From: Chitinophaga sp. 180180018-3
GTDB taxonomy: Bacteria > Bacteroidota > Bacteroidia > Chitinophagales > Chitinophagaceae
Length of the DNA stretch: 64,000 nt
Reading direction: 5' to 3'
Assembly: GCF_037893185.1 (NCBI RefSeq)
Contig: NZ_CP140772.1
Span: 1,922,001 to 1,986,000 of the forward strand
The stretch's first letter is position 1, and each line of letters opens with the position of its first letter. Below are positions 33,798-42,301 of this stretch, piece after piece. The position numbers were made by a program, and so were the translations under genes. The notes below the pieces were generated by a model that searched no databases, was not told the origin of the DNA, and saw only the letters and a program-made list of their open reading frames with translations.

Positions 33798-35945
33798 ATG
33801 AAAAAAGATGCACAAAAAAAGTGGCTGACGGCATTGATGATGTTTTTACTGGTATTGCAAACAGGGATGTCGATGGCGGCTGATATTGAGCTGAGCGACA
33901 AAAAACTCAGGATCATTTTCAACAGGGAAACCGGCGCCATCGTGCGGCTGGAGAACCTGGAAACGGGATGGGTGATCGACCGGAGAGCCGCGCTGGGCAT
34001 TTCTTTCAGGATGCACGCCCCGCTGCCGGACCGGCGTTATAATTTCATTGATGGCCGTCAACAGCGCGCCGTGGTGAGAAAAGTTTCAGAACAGGAAATC
34101 CGTTTTGAATGGAAGAATTTAAAAAGTGAACATGGGGGCACACTGCCCATCACGTTCAACGCCACCGTTACTTTAACGGATGGAAAATTAACCTTCGCAG
34201 GTAAGTTGATTAATAATACGGATCTGACAATAGAAACAGTTGAATACCCATACCTCGCCGATTTAAATCCACCTGCTAAGAATACTTTTCTAAATGCCCG
34301 CACCATGTGGTATGGTAACCTGGATTCGGAAGAAATTTATCCCAACTTCGATAACAGAAAAGGCTATTGGGGCGTCTTCAATCCCGTTAAAACCAAAGAG
34401 TCTCACCACAGTTTATATTGCCTGTTGCAATCTGCCGGGCAGGGGCTTTATGTAGGTATACAGGATCCTACGCTGCGTTACCTGGTGGAATATACATTTG
34501 AACAACATCCGGCGAATATCAATTCCGTGAATGCGCTCGTACCGCAAACAGACAGTATTTCAGGCATCACCGTGAATACAGACTTCCGCCTGTGTCATTT
34601 TTTATTTGCGGCACCTGGTTCAACAACGGAGCTGATCCCCATTATGTTTACGGGTTATAAGGGAGACTGGCAGGCTGGTGTGGACGTTTATAAAGTCTGG
34701 CGGAAAACATGGTTCCACCCGCCACATCTGCCAGACTGGATACAGGACGTACACTCCTGGATGCAGTTACAGATCAATTCTCCGGAAGACGACCGGAGAG
34801 TATCATTTAAAGATTTGTATCAATACGGAAAAGAATGTGCAGATAATGGTGTGGCCGCTATTCAGTTGGTAGGCTGGAATAAATTAGGGCAGGATGGGAA
34901 CGATCCGCTGCAGGACTTTGACCCACACTTGGGTACATTCGATGATCTGCATGCGGTAATCCGGAAAATTGAAAGCCTGGGCGTTAAGATCATCCTGTTT
35001 GGAAAAATAAACTGGGCCGATAAAACAACGCAGGCCTACAAGGACGAATTGTATAAATACGAAGCCAAAGATCCTTACGGAATAGCCTATGAAGCCGGCG
35101 GCTACAGCTATTTTACGCCTACTCAGCTGGCAGGTATCAATAATCACCGTCGTTCGATCATGGATTTCAATAGTCCCGGATATCAGCAGCTGGCGGCAAG
35201 GGAGTTTCAAAAAATACTGGATCTGGAACCTTCCGGTTGGTTGTTCGATGAAAATTGCCACCACGGTCCTGTCTTGTATAACTTTGCTCCCGATCATGGG
35301 TATACGGCGCCGAAGTTTATATACGGTGGGGATATGCCCATGGGAGCAGTGTTGAATGATATGGCGCATAAAAAGAATGCTGATTTTCTTTTCGCCGGTG
35401 AAGGGCACCAGGACTGGCTGATGCAGTATTATCCCTGTTCTTATTTCAGGATGAACCTGGCTTCAACGCCTATCTGCAGATATATTGATCCCCATGCGCC
35501 GCTGGTAGTTGCCGTTACAGGGGTCGACGACCGGGAAAAACTCAACCTGATTTTACTGGATCGTTATATCATTAGTTATGAGCCCTATTTCTTTAAAGGG
35601 CATGTCAATGATTTTCCGTTAACATTAGCATATGGTAAGAAGATAGATGCGCTCAGACGCCGCTATAAACAATGGCTCTGGGACGCTGACTTTAAAGATG
35701 TAACAGGTGCTCAGGTGAGCGCCAACGGATTTCACCGCTACACTGTTTTCCAGACAGCCGAAGGGAAGAAAGCAGTGGTGATTGCCAATATGGAAAAAGA
35801 AAAAAGCATCCGGGCAAAAGTGACATTAGCCGGGCACGAGGCCGTTGGTTTTAACCTGGCAACGCCGGAAAACCCGGATGCAGTGGATAATACAGGCATA
35901 GTGGATATACCTGCCCGTTCGGTAGCGGTGTTGATGGAAAAGTAA
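33798..35945 (+). CDS. Exported glycoside hydrolase, DUF6259-like (alpha-galactosidase-type barrel)
   Basis: 715 residues. Signal peptide about 1-26 (G-M-S-M-A-A-D). An N-terminal beta-sandwich (about 27-280) precedes a TIM-barrel region starting W-M-Q-L-Q-I-N, with A-A-I-Q-L-V-G-W-N, I-I-L-F-G-K-I-N-W and W-L-F-D-E-N-C-H-H-G as candidate active-site strands, and a C-terminal Ig-like domain. The layout is that of GH36/DUF6259-type enzymes. Glu in F-D-E-N and a nearby Asp are the likely catalytic pair, which is inference. Third gene of the operon, starting 34 bases after the second. Confidence 0.82.
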   Translation: MKKDAQKKWLTALMMFLLVLQTGMSMAADIELSDKKLRIIFNRETGAIVRLENLETGWVIDRRAALGISFRMHAPLPDRRYNFIDGRQQRAVVRKVSEQEIRFEWKNLKSEHGGTLPITFNATVTLTDGKLTFAGKLINNTDLTIETVEYPYLADLNPPAKNTFLNARTMWYGNLDSEEIYPNFDNRKGYWGVFNPVKTKESHHSLYCLLQSAGQGLYVGIQDPTLRYLVEYTFEQHPANINSVNALVPQTDSISGITVNTDFRLCHFLFAAPGSTTELIPIMFTGYKGDWQAGVDVYKVWRKTWFHPPHLPDWIQDVHSWMQLQINSPEDDRRVSFKDLYQYGKECADNGVAAIQLVGWNKLGQDGNDPLQDFDPHLGTFDDLHAVIRKIESLGVKIILFGKINWADKTTQAYKDELYKYEAKDPYGIAYEAGGYSYFTPTQLAGINNHRRSIMDFNSPGYQQLAAREFQKILDLEPSGWLFDENCHHGPVLYNFAPDHGYTAPKFIYGGDMPMGAVLNDMAHKKNADFLFAGEGHQDWLMQYYPCSYFRMNLASTPICRYIDPHAPLVVAVTGVDDREKLNLILLDRYIISYEPYFFKGHVNDFPLTLAYGKKIDALRRRYKQWLWDADFKDVTGAQVSANGFHRYTVFQTAEGKKAVVIANMEKEKSIRAKVTLAGHEAVGFNLATPENPDAVDNTGIVDIPARSVAVLMEK

Positions 35946-35964
35946 TCGTTGTTCCATGAGCAAA

Positions 35965-35995
35965 GGTGTATCAGGTACCGGTTGCCTGGTACACC
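35965..35995. terminator. Hairpin between convergent operons
   Basis: Arms 35965-35975 and 35985-35995 pair over 11 bases with one G-U, nine-base loop, no T tract. It lies between the glycan operon and the AHSA1 gene, whose stops face each other. Confidence 0.5.
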
Positions 35996-36012
35996 AGCTG
36001 CCATAGCCCCGT

Positions 36013-36489
36013 TCACTTGAAAATAGCCTCCATCTTTTCCACGCTCTGCTCCAGCCCAATCTGCGCAAACTGGCTCATAGAGCCAAATTCGGCGTATTCT
36101 GTAACCGTCATGGTGGTTTTGCCATCTCCGGTTTCGTTGAAGGTTACCACTGTTCTGATATCTAACGGGAAATCCGCAGGCATGCCCAGTTTCACGGGAT
36201 CAGTTTTATTCCCGTCCTTATCCGCCAGGTTCTGAATAAACTCAATTGTTTGCTGTGGAATAATTTTTTGATATTCCCAGATAGAATAAAATTCCTGTCC
36301 ACCCATTTCCTGGGGAGCCTTCATGCTAACAAGAGATCTGCCTCCTTCCCTGAAGTCGATGATGGCCACCGGCGATATGAAATGTTTCGGACCCCACCAG
36401 CGCTTAACCAGTTCCGGATCTGTCCATATTTTCCAGACCAGGTGAACGGGTGCATTAAATGTTCTGGTAACTTCAATTTGTTTTGCCAT
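36013..36489 (-). CDS. SRPBCC (AHSA1-type) protein
   Basis: 158 residues from the ATG at 36489; a GTG six bases upstream is possible. Typical AHSA1 start I-E-V-T-R-T-F-N-A-P-V-H-L-V-W-K-I-W-T-D-P, then W-W-G-P-K-H-F, and L-E-Q-S-V-E-K-M at the end. The fold forms a hydrophobic cavity for lipids or other small ligands. It is the third gene of the ArsR / PhnB-like / AHSA1 operon, only 11 bases after the second. Confidence 0.9.
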   Translation of the reverse strand: MAKQIEVTRTFNAPVHLVWKIWTDPELVKRWWGPKHFISPVAIIDFREGGRSLVSMKAPQEMGGQEFYSIWEYQKIIPQQTIEFIQNLADKDGNKTDPVKLGMPADFPLDIRTVVTFNETGDGKTTMTVTEYAEFGSMSQFAQIGLEQSVEKMEAIFK

Positions 36490-36500
36490 AATCACGCTGA

Positions 36501-36926
36501 TTAAGCATTTTCCAATTCCGCAATATCGAATTTCTTCATCTTCAGGAAAGCCTGCACTACCCGCTGCGCTCTTTGCGGGTCAGACATTAACTCATTCAGC
36601 CTCGTCGGAACTACCTGCCACGAAAATCCGAATTTGTCTTTACACCAGCCGCATTGGCCTTCCGAACCGCCATCGGCCGTCAGCTTATGCCAGTAATGAT
36701 CAATTTCATCCTGATTTTCGCAGGGAATAACAAATGAACAGGCTTCGTTAAACTGGAACTGATCTCCACCATTTAACCCCATGAAGTATCGCCCGTTCAG
36801 TTCAAAATTTACCACCATTCCTGAGTCGTTGATGATCCTGGAATTCGGAAAAATGGTACAGTAAAATTCTGCTGCAGCGCTGGCCTGATGGTTAAACCAA
36901 AGGCAGGGGTACATTGACTTTGCCAT
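36501..36926 (-). CDS. PhnB-like VOC protein (3-demethylubiquinone methyltransferase-like domain)
   Basis: 141 residues. Y-P-C-L-W-F-N-H-Q-A-S-A-A-A-E-F-Y at the start, F-M-G-L-N-G-G and E-A-C-S-F-V-I-P-C-E-N-Q-D-E-I-D in the middle, G-x-C-G-W-C-K-D-K-F-G-F-S-W-Q-V-V-P in the second half. These are the hallmarks of the PhnB/DUF899-adjacent VOC family often named after an old methyltransferase annotation; enzyme activity is unproven. It lies between ArsR (6-base gap) and AHSA1. Confidence 0.9.
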   Translation of the reverse strand: MAKSMYPCLWFNHQASAAAEFYCTIFPNSRIINDSGMVVNFELNGRYFMGLNGGDQFQFNEACSFVIPCENQDEIDHYWHKLTADGGSEGQCGWCKDKFGFSWQVVPTRLNELMSDPQRAQRVVQAFLKMKKFDIAELENA

Positions 36927-36932
36927 GTTATT

Positions 36933-37271
36933 TTATTTTTTGGGTTTATGTTTTCCTTTTTGCATTTCATCCAGCAATCCTTCAATTTCGTCGAACCTGC
37001 TTTCCCACATTTTGCGGTATGGATCCAGCCAGTCGGCTACTTCTTTCAGCTTTACCGGGTTGAGGTGATAATAGATCTCCCGGCCCGATTGAGATTGATT
37101 CAGCAACTCACATTCAATTAAAATCTGAATGTGTTTTGAAATGGTTTGTCGCGATGAATCGAAACTCTCCGCTATGGCCCCGGGTGTCATTGCCTGCACG
37201 GCTACCAGACTCAGTATGATCCTGCGGGTAGGGTCGGCCAGGGCTTGAAAGACATCTCTACGAATCTTCAT
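36933..37271 (-). CDS. ArsR-family repressor
   Basis: 112 residues. Winged HTH: F-Q-A-L-A-D-P-T-R-R-I-I-L-S-L, then D-S-S-R-Q-T-I-S-K-H-I-Q-I-L and a wing with G-R-E-I-Y-Y-H-L-N. There is no Cys pair of the metal-sensing kind, so the inducer is not a thiophilic metal; these operons usually carry AHSA1 and VOC genes. First gene of the operon. Two direct copies of a 16-base site flank the -7 box just upstream, consistent with autorepression. Confidence 0.92.
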   Translation of the reverse strand: MKIRRDVFQALADPTRRIILSLVAVQAMTPGAIAESFDSSRQTISKHIQILIECELLNQSQSGREIYYHLNPVKLKEVADWLDPYRKMWESRFDEIEGLLDEMQKGKHKPKK

Positions 37272-37275
37272 TTAT

Positions 37276-37316
37276 GCAGTTATTTAGTTGCAAATGTAAC
37301 GCAGCTATTTGACTGC
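37276..37316. promoter_or_regulatory. Two tandem ArsR operator-like sites
   Basis: GCAGTTATTTAGTTGC (37276-37291) and GCAGCTATTTGACTGC (37301-37316) agree at 12 of 16 bases; each is an imperfect inverted repeat with GCAG at one end and TGC at the other. Their centres are 25 bases apart and they bracket the -7 box of the ArsR promoter. Confidence 0.55.
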
Positions 37317-37321
37317 ACAAA
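37291..37321 (-). promoter_or_regulatory. Bacteroidota-type promoter of the ArsR operon
   Basis: Minus strand: TTTG (37321-37318), 19-base spacer, TACATTTG (37298-37291). Both boxes match the consensus. Transcription would start near 37284, about 13 bases before the ATG. Confidence 0.7.
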
Positions 37322-37479
37322 ATTTATTTATGGTATACTAGAATATTTTAATAGATTATTTCCTGGGTATTAGTTCCAGGCCAATACAAAACTTTCGCGG
37401 AACTTATGCACCTTTGCGCAGTGATCGCAGTGATGTTGGGATTATTATTCGTATAATATCTCCGGAAATAATGTAATAA

Positions 37480-37779
37480 ATGAAGAAATCCAAATTAATA
37501 GCCCTGACTTCTGTACTCGGACTCGCCATTACAGCATGCAGGAATACCCCACGTACCTATAATGATGAATGGATATCGGGCAATGAGCAGAAAGACACTA
37601 TCGTCAACAATAATCATTACAGATATTATGGCGGCTATTGGTATCCCGTTTATTATAACAGGATAAACCCTGGCAGATACAATGGCGCCTCATTCCAGGA
37701 AATAAGCACCTCTTCTTTCCGGCCTTCTGTAAGATCAGCAGGTTTTGGATCATCTGCCCACTCCTCCGCGGGCGAATAA
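37480..37779 (+). CDS. Small lipoprotein upstream of a glutathionylspermidine-synthase-like gene (YgiB-like role)
   Basis: 99 residues. Lipobox A-I-T-A-C, Cys20. The mature part is short, Tyr- and Gly-rich (R-Y-Y-G-G-Y-W-Y-P) with a Ser/Ala/Gly tail ending F-G-S-S-A-H-S-S. It is 23 bases before an ATP-grasp gene of the YgiC type, matching the E. coli order ygiB-ygiC, where YgiB is also a small exported protein. Sequence likeness to YgiB is limited to size and composition, so the analogy is by context. Confidence 0.7.
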   Translation: MKKSKLIALTSVLGLAITACRNTPRTYNDEWISGNEQKDTIVNNNHYRYYGGYWYPVYYNRINPGRYNGASFQEISTSSFRPSVRSAGFGSSAHSSAGE

Positions 37780-37802
37780 GTACACTTATCAATTGCAGGT
37801 AA

Positions 37803-38933
37803 ATGAAAAGGATAAATATTACCCAGAGAAATAATTGGGAAGATAAGATCAAACAGCAAGGCTTTGTTTATTACAAAGACTACTATAACGAAGATGCTGC
37901 CTATGAGTTTACAGCAGCTCAGGTCGATGATATAGAAACTGCTACCAACGAAATATTTGATATGTGTCTGAAGGTAGTGGAGCATGTGATTGACAACAAT
38001 CTCTGGAAAGAGTTTTTTATTCCGGAGCAATATGCGGAGCTGATCAAATGGTCGTGGAACGAAGACATGATGTCGTTCTACGGCAGGATGGACCTCGCCT
38101 ATGACGGCCGGAACATCAAACTTCTGGAGTTTAATGCCGATACCCCTACCGGCCTGCTGGAAGCCAGTGTGATTCAATGGTACTGGCTGGAAGATTATAA
38201 CAAATCGCTGGATCAGTTTAATTCGATCCATGAGAAATTGTTAGCGCATATGCAGGTCTGCAAGCCTTATTTTCTGGGCGATAAAATGTTTTTCTCCAGC
38301 GTTTCCAATAGTGAGGAAGATTATATCACCGTAAAGTATTTGCAGGATATTGCCGACCAGGCAGGTATTAAAAACGACTTCCTGTATATAGAAGATATCA
38401 GCATTAACGACGCCGGCCACTTTTGCACAAAAGACGGACAGCCGATAGAGAATATTTTTAAGCTGTATCCCTACGAGTGGATGTTTCATGAAGAGTTCGG
38501 CACTTATTTAACCAGCACTAAAGAGAATTGTTACTGGGTAGAACCCGCTTATAAAGCATTACTGAGTAATAAGATGTTATTGAAGTGGCTGTATAAATTA
38601 TTCCCCGACTCTCCTTACATATTGCCCTGCGAATATGGCAAACCCCTTATTGGCGATTATGTGCGTAAGCCAGTGTTCAGCCGGGAAGGCGCTAATATAC
38701 AGGTGGTGAAGAACGGGATAATATTGGAAGAAACAACCGGTGATTATGGAGAAGAAGGATATTTATATCAGCAGTACTTTGATATCCCGCGATTTAATGG
38801 ATTCACTCCTGTGATCGGCAGCTGGCTGATAGGTGGTGTGGCAGCTGGCATGGGCATTCGCGAGTCGCAACGATTGATCACTGATAACATGAGTAAGTTT
38901 GCACCACACTATTTTGCAAAAATCAGGGATTAG
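37803..38933 (+). CDS. Glutathionylspermidine-synthase-family ATP-grasp protein (YgiC-like)
   Basis: 376 residues, close to E. coli YgiC (386). Motifs of the family: M-D-L-A-Y-D, L-L-E-F-N-A-D-T-P-T-G-L-L-E-A-S, C-K-P-Y-F-L, L-Y-P-Y-E-W-M, P-C-E-Y-G-K-P, V-R-K-P-V-F-S-R-E-G-A-N-I and the closing I-G-S-W-L-I-G-G-V. It keeps the ATP-grasp synthetase domain but lacks the amidase domain of true glutathionylspermidine synthase, so it ligates an unknown amine or peptide. Its last 11 bases overlap the convergent glycosyltransferase gene. Confidence 0.92.
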   Translation: MKRINITQRNNWEDKIKQQGFVYYKDYYNEDAAYEFTAAQVDDIETATNEIFDMCLKVVEHVIDNNLWKEFFIPEQYAELIKWSWNEDMMSFYGRMDLAYDGRNIKLLEFNADTPTGLLEASVIQWYWLEDYNKSLDQFNSIHEKLLAHMQVCKPYFLGDKMFFSSVSNSEEDYITVKYLQDIADQAGIKNDFLYIEDISINDAGHFCTKDGQPIENIFKLYPYEWMFHEEFGTYLTSTKENCYWVEPAYKALLSNKMLLKWLYKLFPDSPYILPCEYGKPLIGDYVRKPVFSREGANIQVVKNGIILEETTGDYGEEGYLYQQYFDIPRFNGFTPVIGSWLIGGVAAGMGIRESQRLITDNMSKFAPHYFAKIRD

Positions 38934-40122
38934 CGTGAACATCTGAGTGATGCACATCTAATGCAGCGTCTAATTTTTTATAGATAACAGGAGCAGAGAA
39001 ATTTTTCAGAAACGATGCTTTACTGAGAGTACATTGTTGTTGATAAAAATCGGGTTCGCTCAGCAATTTTTTTATGAAGCCGGCAAATTCCACCGGGTTC
39101 TCGGTTACAAGGCATCCGTTGTCGCTTTTATCAGGTAAGCCATCCTGTCCGTGACTATTGCATACAATAGGCAACCCGTAAGACATGGCCTCCAGCACTT
39201 TTACCTTCACACCTGTGCCGGACAGCATAGGGCAGAGGGCCACCTTTGATTTGTAATAATATTCCCCCAGATCTTCTGCAAATGGAATGAGCGTCACATT
39301 CTTCAGTCCCTGCGGTATATGTGAAGCTATTTTACCAATAACACAGAATTTGTAATCGGCTGGCAGCAATGGATATACTTTTTCAAAGAACCATTTAGAC
39401 GCAGTCAGATTGTGCGGATTATGGGAGCCTACGTATATCAGGTCGAATTCCTTCGCCACTCCCGTATTTGGGGTGGCCGGCGGTTCCGCCATCGTAGCAA
39501 TATACCTTACGTCGTTATTCATAAACTGATGGAAGAAGTATTGTTCTTCCGGCGAACAGGTCCATACCTGGTCGAACAGCGACAACCGCCGTATCTCATC
39601 TTCCAGCGAATTGGCCAGGTTAAATTGACGGTCGTGCTGATGTTGCGACGTCAGCAGATCATGTGTATCCGCAATGGTCACTGCCTTCCCGATTTTGGGA
39701 TTGTCTTTTATCAGGTACGCCCATGAAGCATAGCTGACAATAATATAATCGTAAGAGTGCGCGTCCAGTATTTCGTTGAATCGCTCGCGCACATGCAGCG
39801 TAATAAGATCAGGGATAGCACCTTTTACTGCTCCCATTTTCTTTCTGAAAAGAAGATGCCTTAATTTATAACCGATGAAATACGCAATGGGATTCTTTTT
39901 GGTCGGCTTGCGCGGAATAAACCAGGCGTTTTCTACCAGCCCGCTTTGCTCAAATGCAGCTATCCCTTCTGGTGTGGTTTTCGTCCAGATATCCTGCAGC
40001 GAGAAGAAATCAACCTTCATTCCACGCTCCCTGAAATAGTGCAGCAGCGTAATGGCCCGTGTCTGGCTTCCACTGAACTTTTCAATAGGATTCAGCGGAA
40101 AGGTGTAAAGGATGCGTTTCAT
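38923..40122 (-). CDS. Glycosyltransferase, GT4/GT-B type
   Basis: 399 residues from the ATG at 40122 (M-K-R-I-L-Y-T-F-P). N-terminal domain: F-S-G-S-Q-T-R-A-I-T-L-L-H-Y-F, Y-D-Y-I-I-V-S-Y-A-S-W-A; C-terminal domain: D-L-I-Y-V-G-S-H-N, then G-T-G-V-K-V-K-V-L-E-A-M-S-Y-G-L-P-I-V, the donor-sugar motif with its Glu. It would add a sugar from a nucleotide donor to a cell-envelope glycan. Divergent from a GT2 gene across 127 bases; the two may serve one glycan. Confidence 0.9.
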   Translation of the reverse strand: MKRILYTFPLNPIEKFSGSQTRAITLLHYFRERGMKVDFFSLQDIWTKTTPEGIAAFEQSGLVENAWFIPRKPTKKNPIAYFIGYKLRHLLFRKKMGAVKGAIPDLITLHVRERFNEILDAHSYDYIIVSYASWAYLIKDNPKIGKAVTIADTHDLLTSQHQHDRQFNLANSLEDEIRRLSLFDQVWTCSPEEQYFFHQFMNNDVRYIATMAEPPATPNTGVAKEFDLIYVGSHNPHNLTASKWFFEKVYPLLPADYKFCVIGKIASHIPQGLKNVTLIPFAEDLGEYYYKSKVALCPMLSGTGVKVKVLEAMSYGLPIVCNSHGQDGLPDKSDNGCLVTENPVEFAGFIKKLLSEPDFYQQQCTLSKASFLKNFSAPVIYKKLDAALDVHHSDVHANP

Positions 40123-40249
40123 GCAGGTCGTCTGTTGATAAAGCGGCAAAACTATAGAAAATAGCGCAGAAAAAGTTACTTTACCTATCTTTGGCAGCTG
40201 CCTGCCCTATGGCAGCAAAGGAATTGATATCAGAAATAACAGTGGAGAA

Positions 40250-41005
40250 ATGACCAGTTCATTAGCAACAACGGATATTGTCATCAGTATAATCATAGCT
40301 ACCTACAATGCAGGCAGTGAAATAAAAGATTGTTTGCAATCGATCAACGACCAGGTATTCCGGAAAATGGAGATCGTGGTAGTAGATGGAGGCAGTAAGG
40401 ATGATACGGTTGCCAGCCTCCAATCTTATAATGGTCGCCTCCCGCTTACCTGGATCAGTGAGCCGGATCAGGGCATCTATGATGCGCTGAATAAAGGCGC
40501 CCGCTTAGCCAGGGGCAAATGGATTTACTTCCTCGGTGCTGACGACCGGCTGCTGCCCGGATTCAGTGAACTGGCAGCCACTTTAAAAGAAGAACATACG
40601 GTGTATTACGGAATCAGTAAAGCCTGGTACCGGAACGGGGAAACAGGCCCCGGGCTGTATACCGGCAGGTTCTCCGCCTACCGGATGGCGAAAAACTGTC
40701 TTAATCACCAGGCCATACTATATCCCGCCGCCGTTTTTTCTAAATATTCCTACGAACTTCAATACCGCATCTCTGCTGATTATGCCCTCAATATCCGCGT
40801 ATGGGGTGATAAAAATTTTCCCAAACAATATCTTCCGGTAACAATTGTTAACTATAACATGGAAGGATATTCCTCAGATAAAAAAGATGAATTATTCCGG
40901 CAGAACCGGTCGCAGCTCGTACGGGATTACATGGGCTATTATGTCTATTGCCTGTTCCTTTTCAGGCAGTTCAGGAAAAAAATGAAGGGCCAGCCTGACC
41001 TTTGA
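40250..41005 (+). CDS. Glycosyltransferase family 2
   Basis: 251 residues. GT-A fold: I-S-I-I-I-A-T-Y-N-A-G-S-E-I at 13-26, V-V-D-G-G-S-K-D-D-T at about 44-53, W-I-S-E-P-D-Q-G-I-Y-D-A-L-N-K-G and the metal-binding G-A-D-D-R. L-N-H-Q-A-I-L-Y follows as in WcaA-like enzymes. No membrane helix. The stop directly touches the end of the convergent AraC gene. Confidence 0.92.
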   Translation: MTSSLATTDIVISIIIATYNAGSEIKDCLQSINDQVFRKMEIVVVDGGSKDDTVASLQSYNGRLPLTWISEPDQGIYDALNKGARLARGKWIYFLGADDRLLPGFSELAATLKEEHTVYYGISKAWYRNGETGPGLYTGRFSAYRMAKNCLNHQAILYPAAVFSKYSYELQYRISADYALNIRVWGDKNFPKQYLPVTIVNYNMEGYSSDKKDELFRQNRSQLVRDYMGYYVYCLFLFRQFRKKMKGQPDL

Positions 41006-41809
41006 TCATACTTCCGACGTCGTAAGCCCGAATTTTTGTTTAAACGAGAAGTAAAAATGTGACAGGTTTTCAAACCCAAGATCCAGGTAGATATCTGCTG
41101 GTTTCTGTTGCTTGTACCTGATCAGGTAATAAGCTTCATCGAGTCGTTTTTCCCTCAGCCATTGCCTGGGGGTAGTACCGAATATTTTAGCAAAATCCCG
41201 CTTAAATCCCGAAAGACTACGTCCCGTAAGCTTCGCAAATGCCTCTACGGAAACATTGAACATATAGTGCTGCTGCATGAATTCTTCCAGGTTTATTTTA
41301 TATGGTTCGGAAAAATCAAATAACAGGTGTTTGAAATCAGGATTGCTTTGCAGCAGCAACTCTATGGCCTCTCTGATCTTCAGATCCGCGAGTTTGGGCG
41401 TAGCCGTTTTTTTCTTGTTGGCGTATGGCAAAAGTGAAATAAAATAACTCCGGAGAAATTCGTCGGGCTCAAAAAACAATTTCTGTTTGCCTTCATACCG
41501 TGCCTGCGCCTGGATTTTATTCTCAAGGGCATATTGCTGCAATGTTTCCTGGTCGAGGGTAATAGAAAGGAACTGGTACTTTCCTTCTTTCGACGGATAT
41601 TTGATAGTGCGTACCAGCTGATTCTTCCTAACCACCACAACAGTATTTTCCGGCACTATGGTATTGCCCCGGGCATGGAACGTATGAGTTTCTCCTGATA
41701 ATTGAAATCCCAGAAAATGCTCCGGTATAAATTCTTCATCCCCTCTGTGTTTCTCAAAGGCACAGGAGTATACGAACTTATCAAATATTATTTCACTCTT
41801 TTCTTCCAT
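41006..41809 (-). CDS. AraC-family transcriptional regulator
   Basis: 267 residues. An N-terminal cupin-like region (F-L-G-F-Q-L-S-G-E-T-H-T-F) is followed by two HTH motifs in the last 90 residues: S-V-E-A-F-A-K-L-T-G-R-S-L-S-G-F-K-R-D-F, and P-A-D-I-Y-L-D-L-G-F-E-N-L-S-H-F-Y-F-S-F-K. It is the last gene of the minus-strand run SDR, HbpS-like, AraC, with 20 bases to the previous gene, so it may control that unit. Confidence 0.92.
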   Translation of the reverse strand: MEEKSEIIFDKFVYSCAFEKHRGDEEFIPEHFLGFQLSGETHTFHARGNTIVPENTVVVVRKNQLVRTIKYPSKEGKYQFLSITLDQETLQQYALENKIQAQARYEGKQKLFFEPDEFLRSYFISLLPYANKKKTATPKLADLKIREAIELLLQSNPDFKHLLFDFSEPYKINLEEFMQQHYMFNVSVEAFAKLTGRSLSGFKRDFAKIFGTTPRQWLREKRLDEAYYLIRYKQQKPADIYLDLGFENLSHFYFSFKQKFGLTTSEV

Positions 41810-41829
41810 TGTATAAATATCCTGAATTT

Positions 41830-42231
41830 TTAGGAAAGCGCATCGGCGCCGGCTGTTGCAATTGCTTTATCCTGTTCCTGTGTGCCTCCCGACGAAGCAA
41901 TAGCCCCTATTATGCGCCCTTCCCTGTTTCTGATAACAACGCCGCCTGCTATGGTTAGCAGTCCTTCATTGGAACTAATCATCCCGTATCCATGCATACC
42001 GGCGCCTGCCACGATACTGCCCATTACATCACTGTCGACCCCAAACATCACCGCTGTTCTCGCTTTTTTTATGGCAAAGTCAACGACCCCATAAACGCTG
42101 TCGAGCCGCGCGAGGGAAACCAGATGCCCGCCTGCATCCACCACTACGATGCTGACGGGTATATTTAGCTGCTTTGCTTTTTCTATGGCGGCATTCAGCG
42201 CACCTGATGCTTCACTGTATGTTATGTTCAT
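41830..42231 (-). CDS. HbpS/GlcG-like protein
   Basis: 133 residues from the ATG at 42231. A-L-N-A-A-I-E-K-A-K, S-I-V-V-V-D-A-G-G-H-L-V-S-L-A-R-L-D, and G-A-I-A-S-S-G-G-T-Q-E-Q-D-K-A-I-A are the standard GlcG/HbpS motifs. The family forms octameric heme- or ligand-binding assemblies; the function in Bacteroidota is not known. No signal peptide. It lies between the SDR and AraC genes on the minus strand. Confidence 0.9.
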   Translation of the reverse strand: MNITYSEASGALNAAIEKAKQLNIPVSIVVVDAGGHLVSLARLDSVYGVVDFAIKKARTAVMFGVDSDVMGSIVAGAGMHGYGMISSNEGLLTIAGGVVIRNREGRIIGAIASSGGTQEQDKAIATAGADALS

Positions 42232-42259
42232 TGCGTTATTTTTTTTTGTAGGGAGATAG

Positions 42260-42287
42260 GAATGCACAGGTTACCACCTGTGCATTC
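42260..42287 (-). terminator. Intergenic hairpin after the SDR gene
   Basis: Arms 42260-42271 and 42276-42287 are 12 perfect pairs around a TACC loop (plus-strand reading). On the minus strand no T tract follows, so it may slow, process or stabilise the transcript rather than end it. Confidence 0.45.
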
Positions 42288-42301
42288 GCTCATGGATGAC
42301 A

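Noticed and set aside
37653..38231. 192-codon minus-strand frame opposite the YgiB/YgiC-like pair
   Set aside because: Lies wholly across two better-supported genes and has no recognisable pattern.
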